From assembly GCA_964626015.1 (NCBI GenBank), contig CAZVCC010000011.1, positions 1 to 62,497 of the forward strand: 62,497 nt of DNA. The letters are read 5' to 3'. Position 1 is the stretch's first letter. The number at the start of each line of letters is the position of its first letter. The position numbers were made by a program, and so were the translations under genes. Source of the DNA: CAIKZJ01 sp964626015. GTDB taxonomy: Bacteria; Bacteroidota; Ignavibacteria; Tepidaquicellales; Tepidaquicellaceae. Positions 25,985 through 34,417 of this stretch are shown here, in pieces. The notes under the pieces were generated by a model. That model ran no database searches, was not told the origin of the DNA, and saw nothing but the letters and a program-made list of their open reading frames with translations.

Positions 25985-26542
25985 ATGAAAAGAAAAATTT
26001 TCATTACTGTAAGTGTGACGTTGTTTGTTGGTTTGTTTTTATTCTCATTCTCAACCGTTCCGTCCCACGAAACAGGTTCGTTTAAGTACGTTGGTGCAGT
26101 AAAATGCGCGGGAGCCTGCCACAAGTCAGATGCCCAGGGCAAACAGCTTGATATTTGGCAGAACTCCAAACACGCCAATGCATGGAAAACTCTCGAAACT
26201 CCCGAAGCAGATAAGATTGCAAAAGACAAGGGTTTTGAGACTAAAGCAGTTGAAACTCCGGCTTGCGTTAAATGTCATGTCCTCGGTAAAGATCTCGACC
26301 CCGCTGAGTTTACCGAATCATTCGACAAAACACAGGGAGTACAGTGTGAAAGCTGCCATGGTCCCGGCTCGGAGTACAAAGCAATGTCTATCATGAAAGA
26401 TAAACAGAAAGCTATTGAAAACGGGTTGGTTGTTGTCGAGGGTGAAGCTGCCTGTACCGGCTGCCATAACGACGAAAGCCCCACTTTTAAAGGATTTAAC
26501 TATGCTGAAATGTATGCAAAGATTCAGCATAAAAAACCTTAA
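25985..26542 (+). CDS. Tetrahaem cytochrome c, c554-like
   Basis: The 185-residue protein has a signal peptide or anchor (residues 1-25) and four haem motifs: CAGACH (an unusual CX3CH), CVKCH, CESCH and CTGCH. The phrases WQNSKHANAWKTL and CESCHGPGSEY are typical of the cytochrome c554/multihaem shuttle family. It is likely a small soluble periplasmic electron carrier between the membrane-anchored cytochromes and the outer membrane. It closes the first cytochrome transcript: a strong terminator follows 19 bases after its stop. Confidence 0.88.
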   Translation: MKRKIFITVSVTLFVGLFLFSFSTVPSHETGSFKYVGAVKCAGACHKSDAQGKQLDIWQNSKHANAWKTLETPEADKIAKDKGFETKAVETPACVKCHVLGKDLDPAEFTESFDKTQGVQCESCHGPGSEYKAMSIMKDKQKAIENGLVVVEGEAACTGCHNDESPTFKGFNYAEMYAKIQHKKP

Positions 26543-26561
26543 GTTTTAGGTATTTTAAATT

Positions 26562-26602
26562 CAGAACTGGTCAAAATTTAAGATTGACCAGTTCTGTATA
26601 TT
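26562..26602 (+). terminator. Rho-independent terminator
   Basis: A perfect 13-bp stem CAGAACTGGTCAA / TTGACCAGTTCTG has a 9-base loop and is followed by TATATTTTTT. It splits the cytochrome region into two transcripts: inner-membrane and periplasmic parts before it, outer-membrane parts after it. Confidence 0.9.
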
Positions 26603-26639
26603 TTTTCGAGAGGAATTTTTTAATAATTTACTTCATATT

Positions 26640-27959
26640 ATGAGGAAGTTTACAGTTTTTACGCTTGTTATGTTTTTTGCATTATTGGCGTCCGGTTTAT
26701 CACAAACTTTGAATTTAAGGTTTAATAACGCTTTTTACACTTGGAAGCGTGTTGATTCACTTACCGGCTCCAACGCGGATGCAACTTACACAACACACCT
26801 CAAAGGTTATCAGAATTTAGCATTCGACCTGAATTTCGGGAAATGGACGCTAAGTTCATTCGTTCAGACCGATGAGGATATCATTAATAAAATTGACAGG
26901 GGATTTTCATTCAGATTTTATGACGCGTACCTGAAGGGAAATAACCTGTTTAATGTGCTCGACTTGAAGCTGGGAAGGCAGTACGTCTCAGCAGGTTCGG
27001 GAAGAGGAACGATTGACGGAGCACATTTCAAGCTTAAACTCGGCGACAGGAAACAGTATCAGATAGTAGGATACGGCGGATATCTTACTCCGCTTGCGTA
27101 TGATTTTCAGGGATATAAACAACTGAAGGATAATTTTCTTGCGGGAGGGCAGTTTCTGTATTACGGGGTGAAGGACCTTTCTGTTGGTTTAAGTTATGCG
27201 ATGAAGAGAAGGGGCATGGACCCTTATTATACAATACGTCCGGATGAGCTGTTTAATCCCAAAGTTGTTTATATAGAGACCGAATCAAAGTCAGAGCAGA
27301 TAGCGGGTGCTGATGTTTCATATAGAATTAATAAAAAGCATAATGTTTTCGGACGTGCTTATTATGATATCAACATGAAGAAGCTTTATAAAGCTGAGAT
27401 AAACGGGAATTTTGCACTTACTGATAAAGTGAAGTTTTCTGTAGGTTACTATTATAAACAGCCGCAAATTAGCTATAACACAATTTTCTGGGTGTTCAAT
27501 TACAAGAAGTATCAGGAAGTTGAGGCAGGGATTGATTATGCAGCGAGAATTTTCGGGACTGATGCGAATGTTTACGGCAGGTTCGGGGGTGTTTTTTACG
27601 AATCGGATAATTCTTTGAAGTTTCAGTTTGGAGTCTCAAATCCATGGTACGGGCTTGGTGTTGTGAAATACACAGGATATGCGGGAGAGACTGAGGGTGC
27701 ATTCGGGTATTTTAATCATGACCTTTACAAGAATCAGTTTGTGCTGACTTCAAACCTTAGTTATTCAAGATATAATCTTGGAAATTACAACGCTGACAAA
27801 GTGGATGTATTCAGTGGGGCTCTCGGTCTTACTTACAGGCCTGTAAATCATTTTTCTATTGATGCTCAGGGTCAGTTCATGACGAATGAAATCTATAAGT
27901 TCGACACAAGATTCCTTCTGGGATTCAATCTCTGGCTCTTTACGAATTTTAATAAATAA
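26640..27959 (+). CDS. Outer-membrane beta-barrel protein of the cytochrome cluster
   Basis: The 439-residue protein has a signal peptide (MRKFTVFTLVMFFALLASGLSQ). The body has many alternating aromatic/polar strands, for example NLAFDLNFGKWTLSSFVQ, KVKFSVGYYYK and GALGLTYRPV, and ends in a strand-like stretch (FLLGFNLWLFTNF), as outer-membrane barrels do. It has no haem motif. Known porin-cytochrome conduits pair a barrel with a multihaem cytochrome threaded through or docked on it. The next genes are a 14-motif cytochrome (15 bases downstream) and a 7-motif lipoprotein, so the same role is inferred. I do not recognise it as MtrB, PioB or OmbB by sequence; it could also be an ordinary porin. 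Confidence 0.78.
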   Translation: MRKFTVFTLVMFFALLASGLSQTLNLRFNNAFYTWKRVDSLTGSNADATYTTHLKGYQNLAFDLNFGKWTLSSFVQTDEDIINKIDRGFSFRFYDAYLKGNNLFNVLDLKLGRQYVSAGSGRGTIDGAHFKLKLGDRKQYQIVGYGGYLTPLAYDFQGYKQLKDNFLAGGQFLYYGVKDLSVGLSYAMKRRGMDPYYTIRPDELFNPKVVYIETESKSEQIAGADVSYRINKKHNVFGRAYYDINMKKLYKAEINGNFALTDKVKFSVGYYYKQPQISYNTIFWVFNYKKYQEVEAGIDYAARIFGTDANVYGRFGGVFYESDNSLKFQFGVSNPWYGLGVVKYTGYAGETEGAFGYFNHDLYKNQFVLTSNLSYSRYNLGNYNADKVDVFSGALGLTYRPVNHFSIDAQGQFMTNEIYKFDTRFLLGFNLWLFTNFNK

Positions 27960-27974
27960 ACATAAGCATAAATT

Positions 27975-29246
27975 ATGAATCTAAAAAAGTTTTATATAGT
28001 ATTTTTAACATGTGCATTTTTATTCATTTCGCTCACGGCTTATGTTTCAAAGAATAAAAGTTTAACAAGGGTATTCGGTGAATCCGACATTGTTAAAGTG
28101 AGCGGTGAAAGCAATAAAGATGTAATTAAGTTCAACCACCAGCTGCATGCCTCGAAAGATGTAGGTTTAGTTTGCAAGGATTGCCACGGGGCAGCATACG
28201 AATCTGGAAGGGTTACGGACAATCTTAACCCAAATCATGACAACTGTGTTGCATGCCATAATGTCAAAGATGATAAAGAGTGTAAGCTCTGTCATTACGA
28301 CGGCGTTTATAAGAAAATAGGTTCTGCTCCGAAAGAACTTGTTTTCGCACACAAAAAACATGTAGCTAAAAAAATGAATTGTGATTATTGCCACTCCGGA
28401 ATTGAAAACGTTAAGTATGCAAGCGATGCACCGAGCGGCGGATTTCCTAATATGGAAACCTGCTACACTTGCCATGACAATAATCAGCAGACTAATTCAT
28501 GCGAAGCTTGTCATACTAACTTGACAAACCTTAAGCCAATGAATCACATGAATTCTAATTTCCTGAACGAGCACAAGATAATCTATGATGCATCCTCAAA
28601 TACAGCTTTGAACAACAATTGTATGATGTGTCATTCGAATTTCTTCTGCGAAAACTGCCACCAGCCGGTGAAGTATCAGGGATTAAATACTCCTAAGAAT
28701 TTCTATGCTCCGTATTACAACAAAGATCAGGTAACAAGAACTGACAGGGCATCTCTGCAAAAACTAACAGCAGCTCATGACCTGAATTATATATACTCTC
28801 ATGGACTTGATGCACGGCAGAAATCGTTTGAATGTAAAACATGTCATGACCCTGTCGATTTCTGTGCCGCATGTCACCAGAACGGCGGAAATCTACCTAC
28901 TGGTTTAATGCCAAAGAGCCATCTTGTTGCGAACTTCACGACTTTTGGAGTTGGAACGGGAGGCGGTATTCATGCAGACCTTGCAAAACGTGACATGGAA
29001 TCATGCGAAGCCTGTCACAGTGTTAATGGTGCTGACCCAACATGCGTACAGTGTCACGTTGACAACGACGGCATAAAGGGTACAAATCCAAGAACACACG
29101 AATCAGGATTTATGAAAGATGATAAAGGTAACTGGCACAGTACTAAAGGTTCGATATGTTATACATGTCATTCCGATGCCAATGCCCGTCCGGACGGAAT
29201 GTCCGGAGTCGGTTTCTGCGGTTACTGTCATACAAAACTAAAGTAA
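27975..29246 (+). CDS. Secreted multiheme cytochrome c, 14 haem motifs
   Basis: The 423-residue protein has a signal peptide (about 1-24) and 14 CXXCH motifs, spaced closely in two groups with a haem-poor stretch around residues 225-290. No lipobox or C-terminal anchor is seen, so it is periplasmic or passes through the outer membrane with help. It lies between the barrel gene and the haem lipoprotein gene with 12-15 base spacings, so the three are one transcript. This is consistent with the haem wire component of an outer-membrane conduit. All motifs are canonical, unlike its neighbours. Confidence 0.9.
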   Translation: MNLKKFYIVFLTCAFLFISLTAYVSKNKSLTRVFGESDIVKVSGESNKDVIKFNHQLHASKDVGLVCKDCHGAAYESGRVTDNLNPNHDNCVACHNVKDDKECKLCHYDGVYKKIGSAPKELVFAHKKHVAKKMNCDYCHSGIENVKYASDAPSGGFPNMETCYTCHDNNQQTNSCEACHTNLTNLKPMNHMNSNFLNEHKIIYDASSNTALNNNCMMCHSNFFCENCHQPVKYQGLNTPKNFYAPYYNKDQVTRTDRASLQKLTAAHDLNYIYSHGLDARQKSFECKTCHDPVDFCAACHQNGGNLPTGLMPKSHLVANFTTFGVGTGGGIHADLAKRDMESCEACHSVNGADPTCVQCHVDNDGIKGTNPRTHESGFMKDDKGNWHSTKGSICYTCHSDANARPDGMSGVGFCGYCHTKLK

Positions 29247-29258
29247 ATAATAAAGATT

Positions 29259-30098
29259 ATGAAAAAAATATTTATATTGTATTCATTAGTCCTGTTTGGG
29301 TTTATGGTACTCGTCTACGGCTGCAGTGAGGTAAAGAAAGACCTTGCGGTTTCTCCGTCTCCGGAACTTCATCCAAGCGGATGGATTGACCCGTCTTCAG
29401 CTGATTTTCACGGAGCATGGTTTTCGGGTAATGACTGGAATCTGAATGGCTGTAAGTCATGCCATGGCGGCGATTACAGCGGCGGTACATCCGGAGTTTC
29501 CTGTAATACTTGTCATACTGGAGGTCCGGAGGCATGCAACACATGCCACGGAAATAACAGCCATATATACCCGCCGCTGGCTTTAAACGGTGCATCACAG
29601 AATACTGACAGAGGTGTAGGTTCGCACGTAAAGCATATGATTACCGATTCTACTAAAAGGTTTTCTAAGGTTGTTCCTTGCATTGAGTGCCATCTGGCTG
29701 TGAGTTCATTCTCAGATCCTAACCATATCATAAAGGACAGGAAGAATGCTGCGGGAGTTGTATTTGGAACTCTTGCAAATACTGTAACAGAAGGAATAAC
29801 ACCGAATCCGCAATGGGACCAGAATCAGCAGACATGCTCAAGCGTTTATTGCCACGGTATGTTTAAGAATGGTAACAATAGTGCTGCTCCTGTGTTTAAT
29901 GACCCATCTTCAGTAGTCTGCGGTTCATGTCATGGAAATCCAACGACAGGCAGTGCATTACCGGGCGGAACACATCCATCATTGTATCCGAGTATTACTC
30001 AATGCTGGCTATGCCACGGAGGAGTTATGAACTCAAACGGAACGTTTAAGGACAGAACAAGACACGTAAATGGAATAGTTGATATTGGTATAAAATAG
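29259..30098 (+). CDS. Haem lipoprotein with CX4CH/CXXCH domain, 7 haem motifs
   Basis: The 279-residue lipoprotein has signal and lipobox LVYGC (Cys22), then six CXXCH motifs and one CX4CH (CSSVYCH). The spacing of the CX4CH followed by CGSCHG and CWLCHGG matches the Geobacter-type CxxxxCH...CXXCH domain, known from outer-membrane cytochromes involved in extracellular electron transfer. The lipid anchor suggests it sits on the outer membrane, on the cell surface or periplasmic face. It is the last gene of the barrel-cytochrome transcript and is followed by a terminator. It is the best candidate for the terminal exchange point with outside acceptors or donors. Confidence 0.87.
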   Translation: MKKIFILYSLVLFGFMVLVYGCSEVKKDLAVSPSPELHPSGWIDPSSADFHGAWFSGNDWNLNGCKSCHGGDYSGGTSGVSCNTCHTGGPEACNTCHGNNSHIYPPLALNGASQNTDRGVGSHVKHMITDSTKRFSKVVPCIECHLAVSSFSDPNHIIKDRKNAAGVVFGTLANTVTEGITPNPQWDQNQQTCSSVYCHGMFKNGNNSAAPVFNDPSSVVCGSCHGNPTTGSALPGGTHPSLYPSITQCWLCHGGVMNSNGTFKDRTRHVNGIVDIGIK

Positions 30099-30121
30099 AA
30101 TTATTCAGCATTTCTGATATT

Positions 30122-30150
30122 AACCCCGCTTGCTTTCAAGCGGGGTTTCT
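30122..30150 (+). terminator. Rho-independent terminator
   Basis: A perfect 11-bp stem AACCCCGCTTG / CAAGCGGGGTT with loop CTTT leads into TTTCT. It lies 23 bases after the haem lipoprotein gene. Confidence 0.9.
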
Positions 30151-30278
30151 AAAACTGCTTAGGAAAGTCAAAAATCACGCATTAGGAGAATAAAATTAAG
30201 GTTTTTAGGTTATAAATAAATGTAACTTAATTACTATTTATGGTGTTATTATTTACAGAAATTAAATTTCGTTTTAAC

Positions 30279-30286
30279 TATATTTG
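30279..30286 (+). promoter_or_regulatory. Possible Bacteroidota-type -7 element
   Basis: TATATTTG matches the Bacteroidota housekeeping -7 consensus TAnnTTTG and lies 36 bases before the start of the lipoprotein-ccm operon. A TTTG -33 element at the usual distance is not clear, so confidence is low. Confidence 0.25.
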
Positions 30287-30321
30287 CAAAATTAAAAATT
30301 AAAATAAACCAATACATAAAA

Positions 30322-30804
30322 ATGAAAAAACTACTTTTATTGTCAATATTTGCACTACTTATAGCCGGATGTTCAAAAATGGAGGAGAAGAAACCGGGTA
30401 TGGATAATAATAAGACTACTACTCAGAATCAAATGGATCCCAACGCAAAAATGCCGCCTAACCATCCAGACATAAGCCAGAACACACAGGGTAATATGAC
30501 CGATGCGGCAGGCGATGACGCTCAGGATCCAAAAGCCGATGAGCTTTCAAAGGGTGCATACGATTTTGAAAATAATTTTAAAAAAGACAATAATTTAAAG
30601 AAAGAGCTTATTCAGAAACACATGACTGCGGGCAACTATTTAATGTTTGAAGCAAACCTGAGTCCGAAGAAGAAATATAAACCTGCTTTAAAGCATTACC
30701 GCAGAGTTTTAGAGCTTGACCCGTCGAATGCAGAAGCAGAGAGGAATAAAGCGCAGATTGAAGAGATTTACACAAGTATGGGTAGACCTATTCCTCAGGA
30801 TTAA
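30322..30804 (+). CDS. Lipoprotein with a single TPR-like repeat, head of ccm operon
   Basis: The 160-residue lipoprotein has lipobox IAGC (Cys17), then a low-complexity linker rich in Asn, Met, Pro and Asp up to about residue 75. A helical C-terminal part carries a TPR-like unit (ALKHYRRVLELDPSNAEAERNKAQIEEIY). TPR modules bind other proteins. In some Ccm systems a TPR domain (CcmI or the C-terminal part of E. coli CcmH) presents apocytochrome for haem attachment, and since ccmC follows 9 bases later a similar helper role is possible. The similarity is structural only and I cannot assign it to CcmI. Confidence 0.75.
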   Translation: MKKLLLLSIFALLIAGCSKMEEKKPGMDNNKTTTQNQMDPNAKMPPNHPDISQNTQGNMTDAAGDDAQDPKADELSKGAYDFENNFKKDNNLKKELIQKHMTAGNYLMFEANLSPKKKYKPALKHYRRVLELDPSNAEAERNKAQIEEIYTSMGRPIPQD

Positions 30805-30813
30805 ATCTAAACT

Positions 30814-31482
30814 ATGAGCAGTATTTATAAGTATAGTGTTTTTGTTTTAATATCTCTGGTTTTAGTCGGCACATTTATCGTACCGATTCCTACGATTCCC
30901 GGATTGTACGACAAAGCAAGGATTATTTATCTGCACGTTCCTCTTTCGTGGATAGCTGTGGTTTCATTTTTATTGTCGATGATAAACTCCGTGCTGTACT
31001 TGAGGAGACGCGACCTTGTTCATGATATACGATCGTATTCAGCAGCAGAAGTTGGATTTCTATTCACAATACTCGCAACAGTAACTGGTGCACTTTGGGC
31101 AAAATTTAACTGGGGAACATACTGGAACTGGGACCCGAGGCAGACGTCTATATTTATACTTTTGCTGATTTACGGTGCTTACTTTGCGCTTCGTTCGGCA
31201 ATAGATAATTACGAGCAGAAAGCAAAACTTGCGTCAGTTTATGCTATTATAGCATTTGTTACTGTGCCGTTCTTTATATTTATTATGCCGAGAATAGTTG
31301 AATCGCTTCATCCGGCTGATACCATTATTGATTCGCAGGGTAAGATTTCAATGAACCCTGTTATGTTTTCGATTTTTATGTTTTCGCTGTTTAGTTTTAC
31401 GCTTTTATTTTTCTGGATTCTAAACGTGAAAATCCGAATTGAGAAGCTGAAATTACAAAGAATTCAAAATATTAATAACTAA
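30814..31482 (+). CDS. ccmC: Haem exporter/chaperone-loading protein CcmC
   Basis: The 222-residue protein has six membrane helices and the tryptophan-rich haem-handling motif WGTYWNWDPRQTS (about residues 104-116). His42 (YLHVP) and the His in ESLHPAD flank it as in CcmC. CcmC loads haem onto CcmE on the periplasmic side in System I cytochrome c maturation. It is the first ccm gene of the operon lipoprotein-ccmC-ccmD-ccmE-ccmF. CcmA and CcmB, the ATPase and membrane parts that release holo-CcmE, are not in the window. Confidence 0.93.
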   Translation: MSSIYKYSVFVLISLVLVGTFIVPIPTIPGLYDKARIIYLHVPLSWIAVVSFLLSMINSVLYLRRRDLVHDIRSYSAAEVGFLFTILATVTGALWAKFNWGTYWNWDPRQTSIFILLLIYGAYFALRSAIDNYEQKAKLASVYAIIAFVTVPFFIFIMPRIVESLHPADTIIDSQGKISMNPVMFSIFMFSLFSFTLLFFWILNVKIRIEKLKLQRIQNINN

Positions 31483-31486
31483 TAAT

Positions 31487-31624
31487 ATGTACGATTTTTT
31501 AGAGCAGAACGCAATGTACTTAGTCCTTATAATAGCTCTTGTTACCTGGGCAGGACTTTTCATTTACTTATTTTCAATTGACAGAAATTTAAAGAAACTT
31601 GAAGGAGCAGAAAATGACAAGTAA
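31487..31624 (+). CDS. ccmD: Small membrane protein CcmD
   Basis: The 45-residue frame starts with ATG five bases after ccmC. It encodes one membrane helix (about residues 10-30) followed by a charged tail with IDRNLKKLEG. Size, topology and place between ccmC and ccmE match CcmD, which stabilises the CcmC-CcmE complex and helps release holo-CcmE. Its last 11 bases overlap the ccmE start region. It is too short for usual gene-length cut-offs. Confidence 0.8.
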   Translation: MYDFLEQNAMYLVLIIALVTWAGLFIYLFSIDRNLKKLEGAENDK

Positions 31625-32018
31625 AATAAAAATAATAATTGCTTCATTGATAGTAATCATTTTTGTTGTTGTGGGATTCTATTCTTTCATGGACAACAAG
31701 ATAGAATATGCTTCTTTTAAAGAGGCACAGAAGAAGATGAAAATGGTTGAGGTGAAAGGAGTCTGGCAGCAGAATAAGGAAACAAAATACGATGCAGATA
31801 AAGGTACGTTTTCTTTCTACATGAAGGATGATGACAGTACAGAAATGAAGGTTGTACTGGACGGCGCAAAGCCGAATAACTTTGATATAGCGACGATGGT
31901 TGTTGCTAAAGGAAAAGTAAAAGACGATGTTTTTTACGCAAAGGAAATTTTGACAAAATGTCCTTCGAAGTACGAGGGCAAGGGTGAGGACGTGATGAAG
32001 TCTTCAAATGTTAACTAA
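31614..32018 (+). CDS. ccmE: Cytochrome c maturation haem chaperone CcmE, CxxxY type
   Basis: The 134-residue protein has an N-terminal membrane anchor (about 5-24) and an OB-fold periplasmic domain ending EILTKCPSKY. In most bacteria haem binds covalently to the His of HxxxY. Here that position is Cys116 with Tyr120, the CxxxY form known from Desulfovibrio and archaea. The start ATG at 31614 is chosen because GAAGGAG (31601-31607) precedes it by 6 bases; an upstream TTG at 31599 would add MKEQK and destroy the ribosome-site spacing. It lies between ccmD (overlapping) and ccmF (11 bases downstream). See findings for the link to a reduced Ccm pathway. Confidence 0.9.
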   Translation: MTSKIKIIIASLIVIIFVVVGFYSFMDNKIEYASFKEAQKKMKMVEVKGVWQQNKETKYDADKGTFSFYMKDDDSTEMKVVLDGAKPNNFDIATMVVAKGKVKDDVFYAKEILTKCPSKYEGKGEDVMKSSNVN

Positions 32019-32029
32019 ATTAAATAACT

Positions 32030-34366
32030 ATGGTTGGTAAACTTCTTATCTATACAGCTTTTATAGCTTCTGTTATCTCTATCGTAGGTTTCTTTCTTGC
32101 ACATAGCGGGAAAGAGAATTTCCTGAAAATGGGAAGGATATTTTTTCACATAACATCTATCAGTATTATTACTGCAGCGTTATATCTGCTGTACAATATA
32201 CTTACGCATAACTTTCAGCTTTCTTATGTTTGGGAACAAAGCTCAACAGACTTGCAGCTTCCTCTGCTAATTTCTACATTCTGGGCAGGACAGGAAGGCA
32301 GTTTTATGCTGTGGGCATTGCTGACTGCCGTAATCGGGGTCTTTTTGCTTAACTATGTTTCAAAAGGCGAGCGAATGGAACCTCAGGTGATGGCAATGTT
32401 TACGCTGGTTCTGAGTTTTATTACACTGATTCTTATACTTAAATCACCGTTCCATTATCTCTGGGAATCATTTCCGAAGGAAGTAGATTATGGTTTTATG
32501 CCGCCAGAAGGACGGGGATTGAATCCTCTACTGCAGAATTTCTGGATGGCAATCCATCCGCCTACACTTTTTGTGGGGTTTGCAGCATTAACTGTACCGT
32601 TTGCATTTGCAATGGGTGCGCTTCTAAAGAATGATTTTGAAAGCTGGACTTCTTTTTCTGTTCCTTGGATTCTTTTTGCCGGTGGTATACTCGGACTAGG
32701 AATTATGATGGGCGGTTACTGGGCTTACAGCATACTCGGTTGGGGCGGTTACTGGGCATGGGACCCTGTTGAAAACTCATCGCTGATTCCATGGATTATA
32801 AACGTTGCAAGTCTTCACACAATAATTGCTCAAAGGAAGACGGGGGGATACAAGAAAACAAATCTGCTTCTAAGCATACTTGCATTTTTACTTGTACTTT
32901 ATTCCACTTTCTTAACCAGAAGCGGAATACTCGGAGATTCATCCGTACATTCATTCGTTGACCCGGGTGCGGAAGTTTATCTTGCACTCGTTGTGTTTAT
33001 ATCAACGTTTACGCTCATTTCACTTGGAATGATACTCGTTCGCTGGAAGAGTCTGAAAGATATCAGAATCGAGAGTTCGAAATTGATGACAAAAGAGTCA
33101 TTTCTCTTTATAGGTGCATTGCTGCTTTGTGCATCAGCGCTTGTCATTTTTGTCGGGACAAGTTTACCAATAGTATCGCAGTCTAAAGTTGACCAGAATT
33201 TTTATAACAACATGAACCTGCCCGTTGCAATCTTTCTTATGTTAACGATGGGAATAAGTCTTTACATTGAATGGAAAGATACGGATATCAGCAAGTTCTG
33301 GAAGAACATGATATTACCCGCGGGTTTGTCATTAATAGCTCTTGTTGTACTTATTACGATAGGTTTAAGAGACCCATTATACATTGTGTTTGCTTTTGTA
33401 TCACTGGTAGCATTCTTTGTTAATGCCAGGTTTGCAATACGAATTATCAAAAGCGGTACGATGAACTTTGGCGGAATGTTTGCGCATATTGGAATTGCAC
33501 TTTTCTTTCTGGGAGTAATTGGTTCTGCACGTTACAGCCAGGACGTTGACCTATCGCTTGAAGAGGGAAAATCTCAGGAAGCGTTTGGATATCAGTTTAC
33601 ATACGTTGGTGCGAGTACATTTATGGACCCGAATAACAAGAGAGATACGATGTATGCCTTCAACATAAAGGTTGAAAAGGATAACAAGGAAATGACTTTG
33701 AGACCTGTAATGTTCTACAGTCAGTTCTCACAGGGTGTGATGAAAAGTCCTGATATTGCATACTTCTCATATAAAGATTTATATTTATCCCCAATGAGTC
33801 TTGAAGCTCCAAATCCATACCCGAAAGAATCAATGTACGACCTGAAAAAAGGCACGAAAACAAAGGTCAACGAACTTGAAGTTGAGTTCGTGGACTTTGA
33901 TTTCGGCAATATGCAAAAGGGCGGCAAGGAAATGGGTTCGGGAAATTACACTCTCGGAGCAATTATAAAAGTTACTGACGGTGCTGTTACTGAAACGCTG
34001 AATGTTAAAACAAAGTTTGTTGACGGAGTACCTCAGCCGAATCCGATAATGATGGAGAGCAGCAAGAAATACGCATTTTATTTCTTAAACATGTCTGTCA
34101 GAGGCGAAGAAGAAGGCGGAACGACTGCTGTATTTTCAATCATGAATTCTGAGACCACTACTCATCAGCACGGCGGGGAAACGCTCGTTGTTAACGCAGC
34201 GATTAAGCCGTTTATAAGTGTGTTATGGACGGGCATTGTTATTCTCTTTGCAGGATTCATAGTCTCAATCGTTAGAAGAAGAAAAGAACTGCTTGTCAAA
34301 TATCCCGAAAAACATGAAGAGCATAGCAAAGGAAACGGCAGCAAACCAAAGACTAAGAAGAAATAA
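32030..34366 (+). CDS. ccmF: Haem lyase CcmF
   Basis: The 778-residue polytopic membrane protein has about 14-15 helices. The tryptophan-rich haem-binding motif WGGYWAWDPVENSSLIPW lies about residues 239-256. His178 (IHPP), the His in SLHT and the His in DSSVHSFVDPG fit the conserved CcmF histidines. CcmF passes haem from CcmE to the apocytochrome CXXCH cysteines. It is longer than the usual 630-660 residues because of a larger periplasmic domain (about 500-710) before the last helix, and it has a Lys-rich tail. It is the last gene of the operon. Its clients are plausibly the 62 haem motifs encoded just upstream. Confidence 0.94.
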   Translation: MVGKLLIYTAFIASVISIVGFFLAHSGKENFLKMGRIFFHITSISIITAALYLLYNILTHNFQLSYVWEQSSTDLQLPLLISTFWAGQEGSFMLWALLTAVIGVFLLNYVSKGERMEPQVMAMFTLVLSFITLILILKSPFHYLWESFPKEVDYGFMPPEGRGLNPLLQNFWMAIHPPTLFVGFAALTVPFAFAMGALLKNDFESWTSFSVPWILFAGGILGLGIMMGGYWAYSILGWGGYWAWDPVENSSLIPWIINVASLHTIIAQRKTGGYKKTNLLLSILAFLLVLYSTFLTRSGILGDSSVHSFVDPGAEVYLALVVFISTFTLISLGMILVRWKSLKDIRIESSKLMTKESFLFIGALLLCASALVIFVGTSLPIVSQSKVDQNFYNNMNLPVAIFLMLTMGISLYIEWKDTDISKFWKNMILPAGLSLIALVVLITIGLRDPLYIVFAFVSLVAFFVNARFAIRIIKSGTMNFGGMFAHIGIALFFLGVIGSARYSQDVDLSLEEGKSQEAFGYQFTYVGASTFMDPNNKRDTMYAFNIKVEKDNKEMTLRPVMFYSQFSQGVMKSPDIAYFSYKDLYLSPMSLEAPNPYPKESMYDLKKGTKTKVNELEVEFVDFDFGNMQKGGKEMGSGNYTLGAIIKVTDGAVTETLNVKTKFVDGVPQPNPIMMESSKKYAFYFLNMSVRGEEEGGTTAVFSIMNSETTTHQHGGETLVVNAAIKPFISVLWTGIVILFAGFIVSIVRRRKELLVKYPEKHEEHSKGNGSKPKTKKK

Positions 34367-34388
34367 AGTAATACAATAATTGTTATAC

Positions 34389-34417
34389 AAAAGCCTCCGC
34401 TTCAGCGGGGGCTTTTT
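34389..34417 (+). terminator. Rho-independent terminator
   Basis: The stem AAAAGCCTCCGC / GCGGGGGCTTTT (one T-G pair) has loop TTCA and is followed by T residues. It lies 23 bases after ccmF. Confidence 0.88.
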
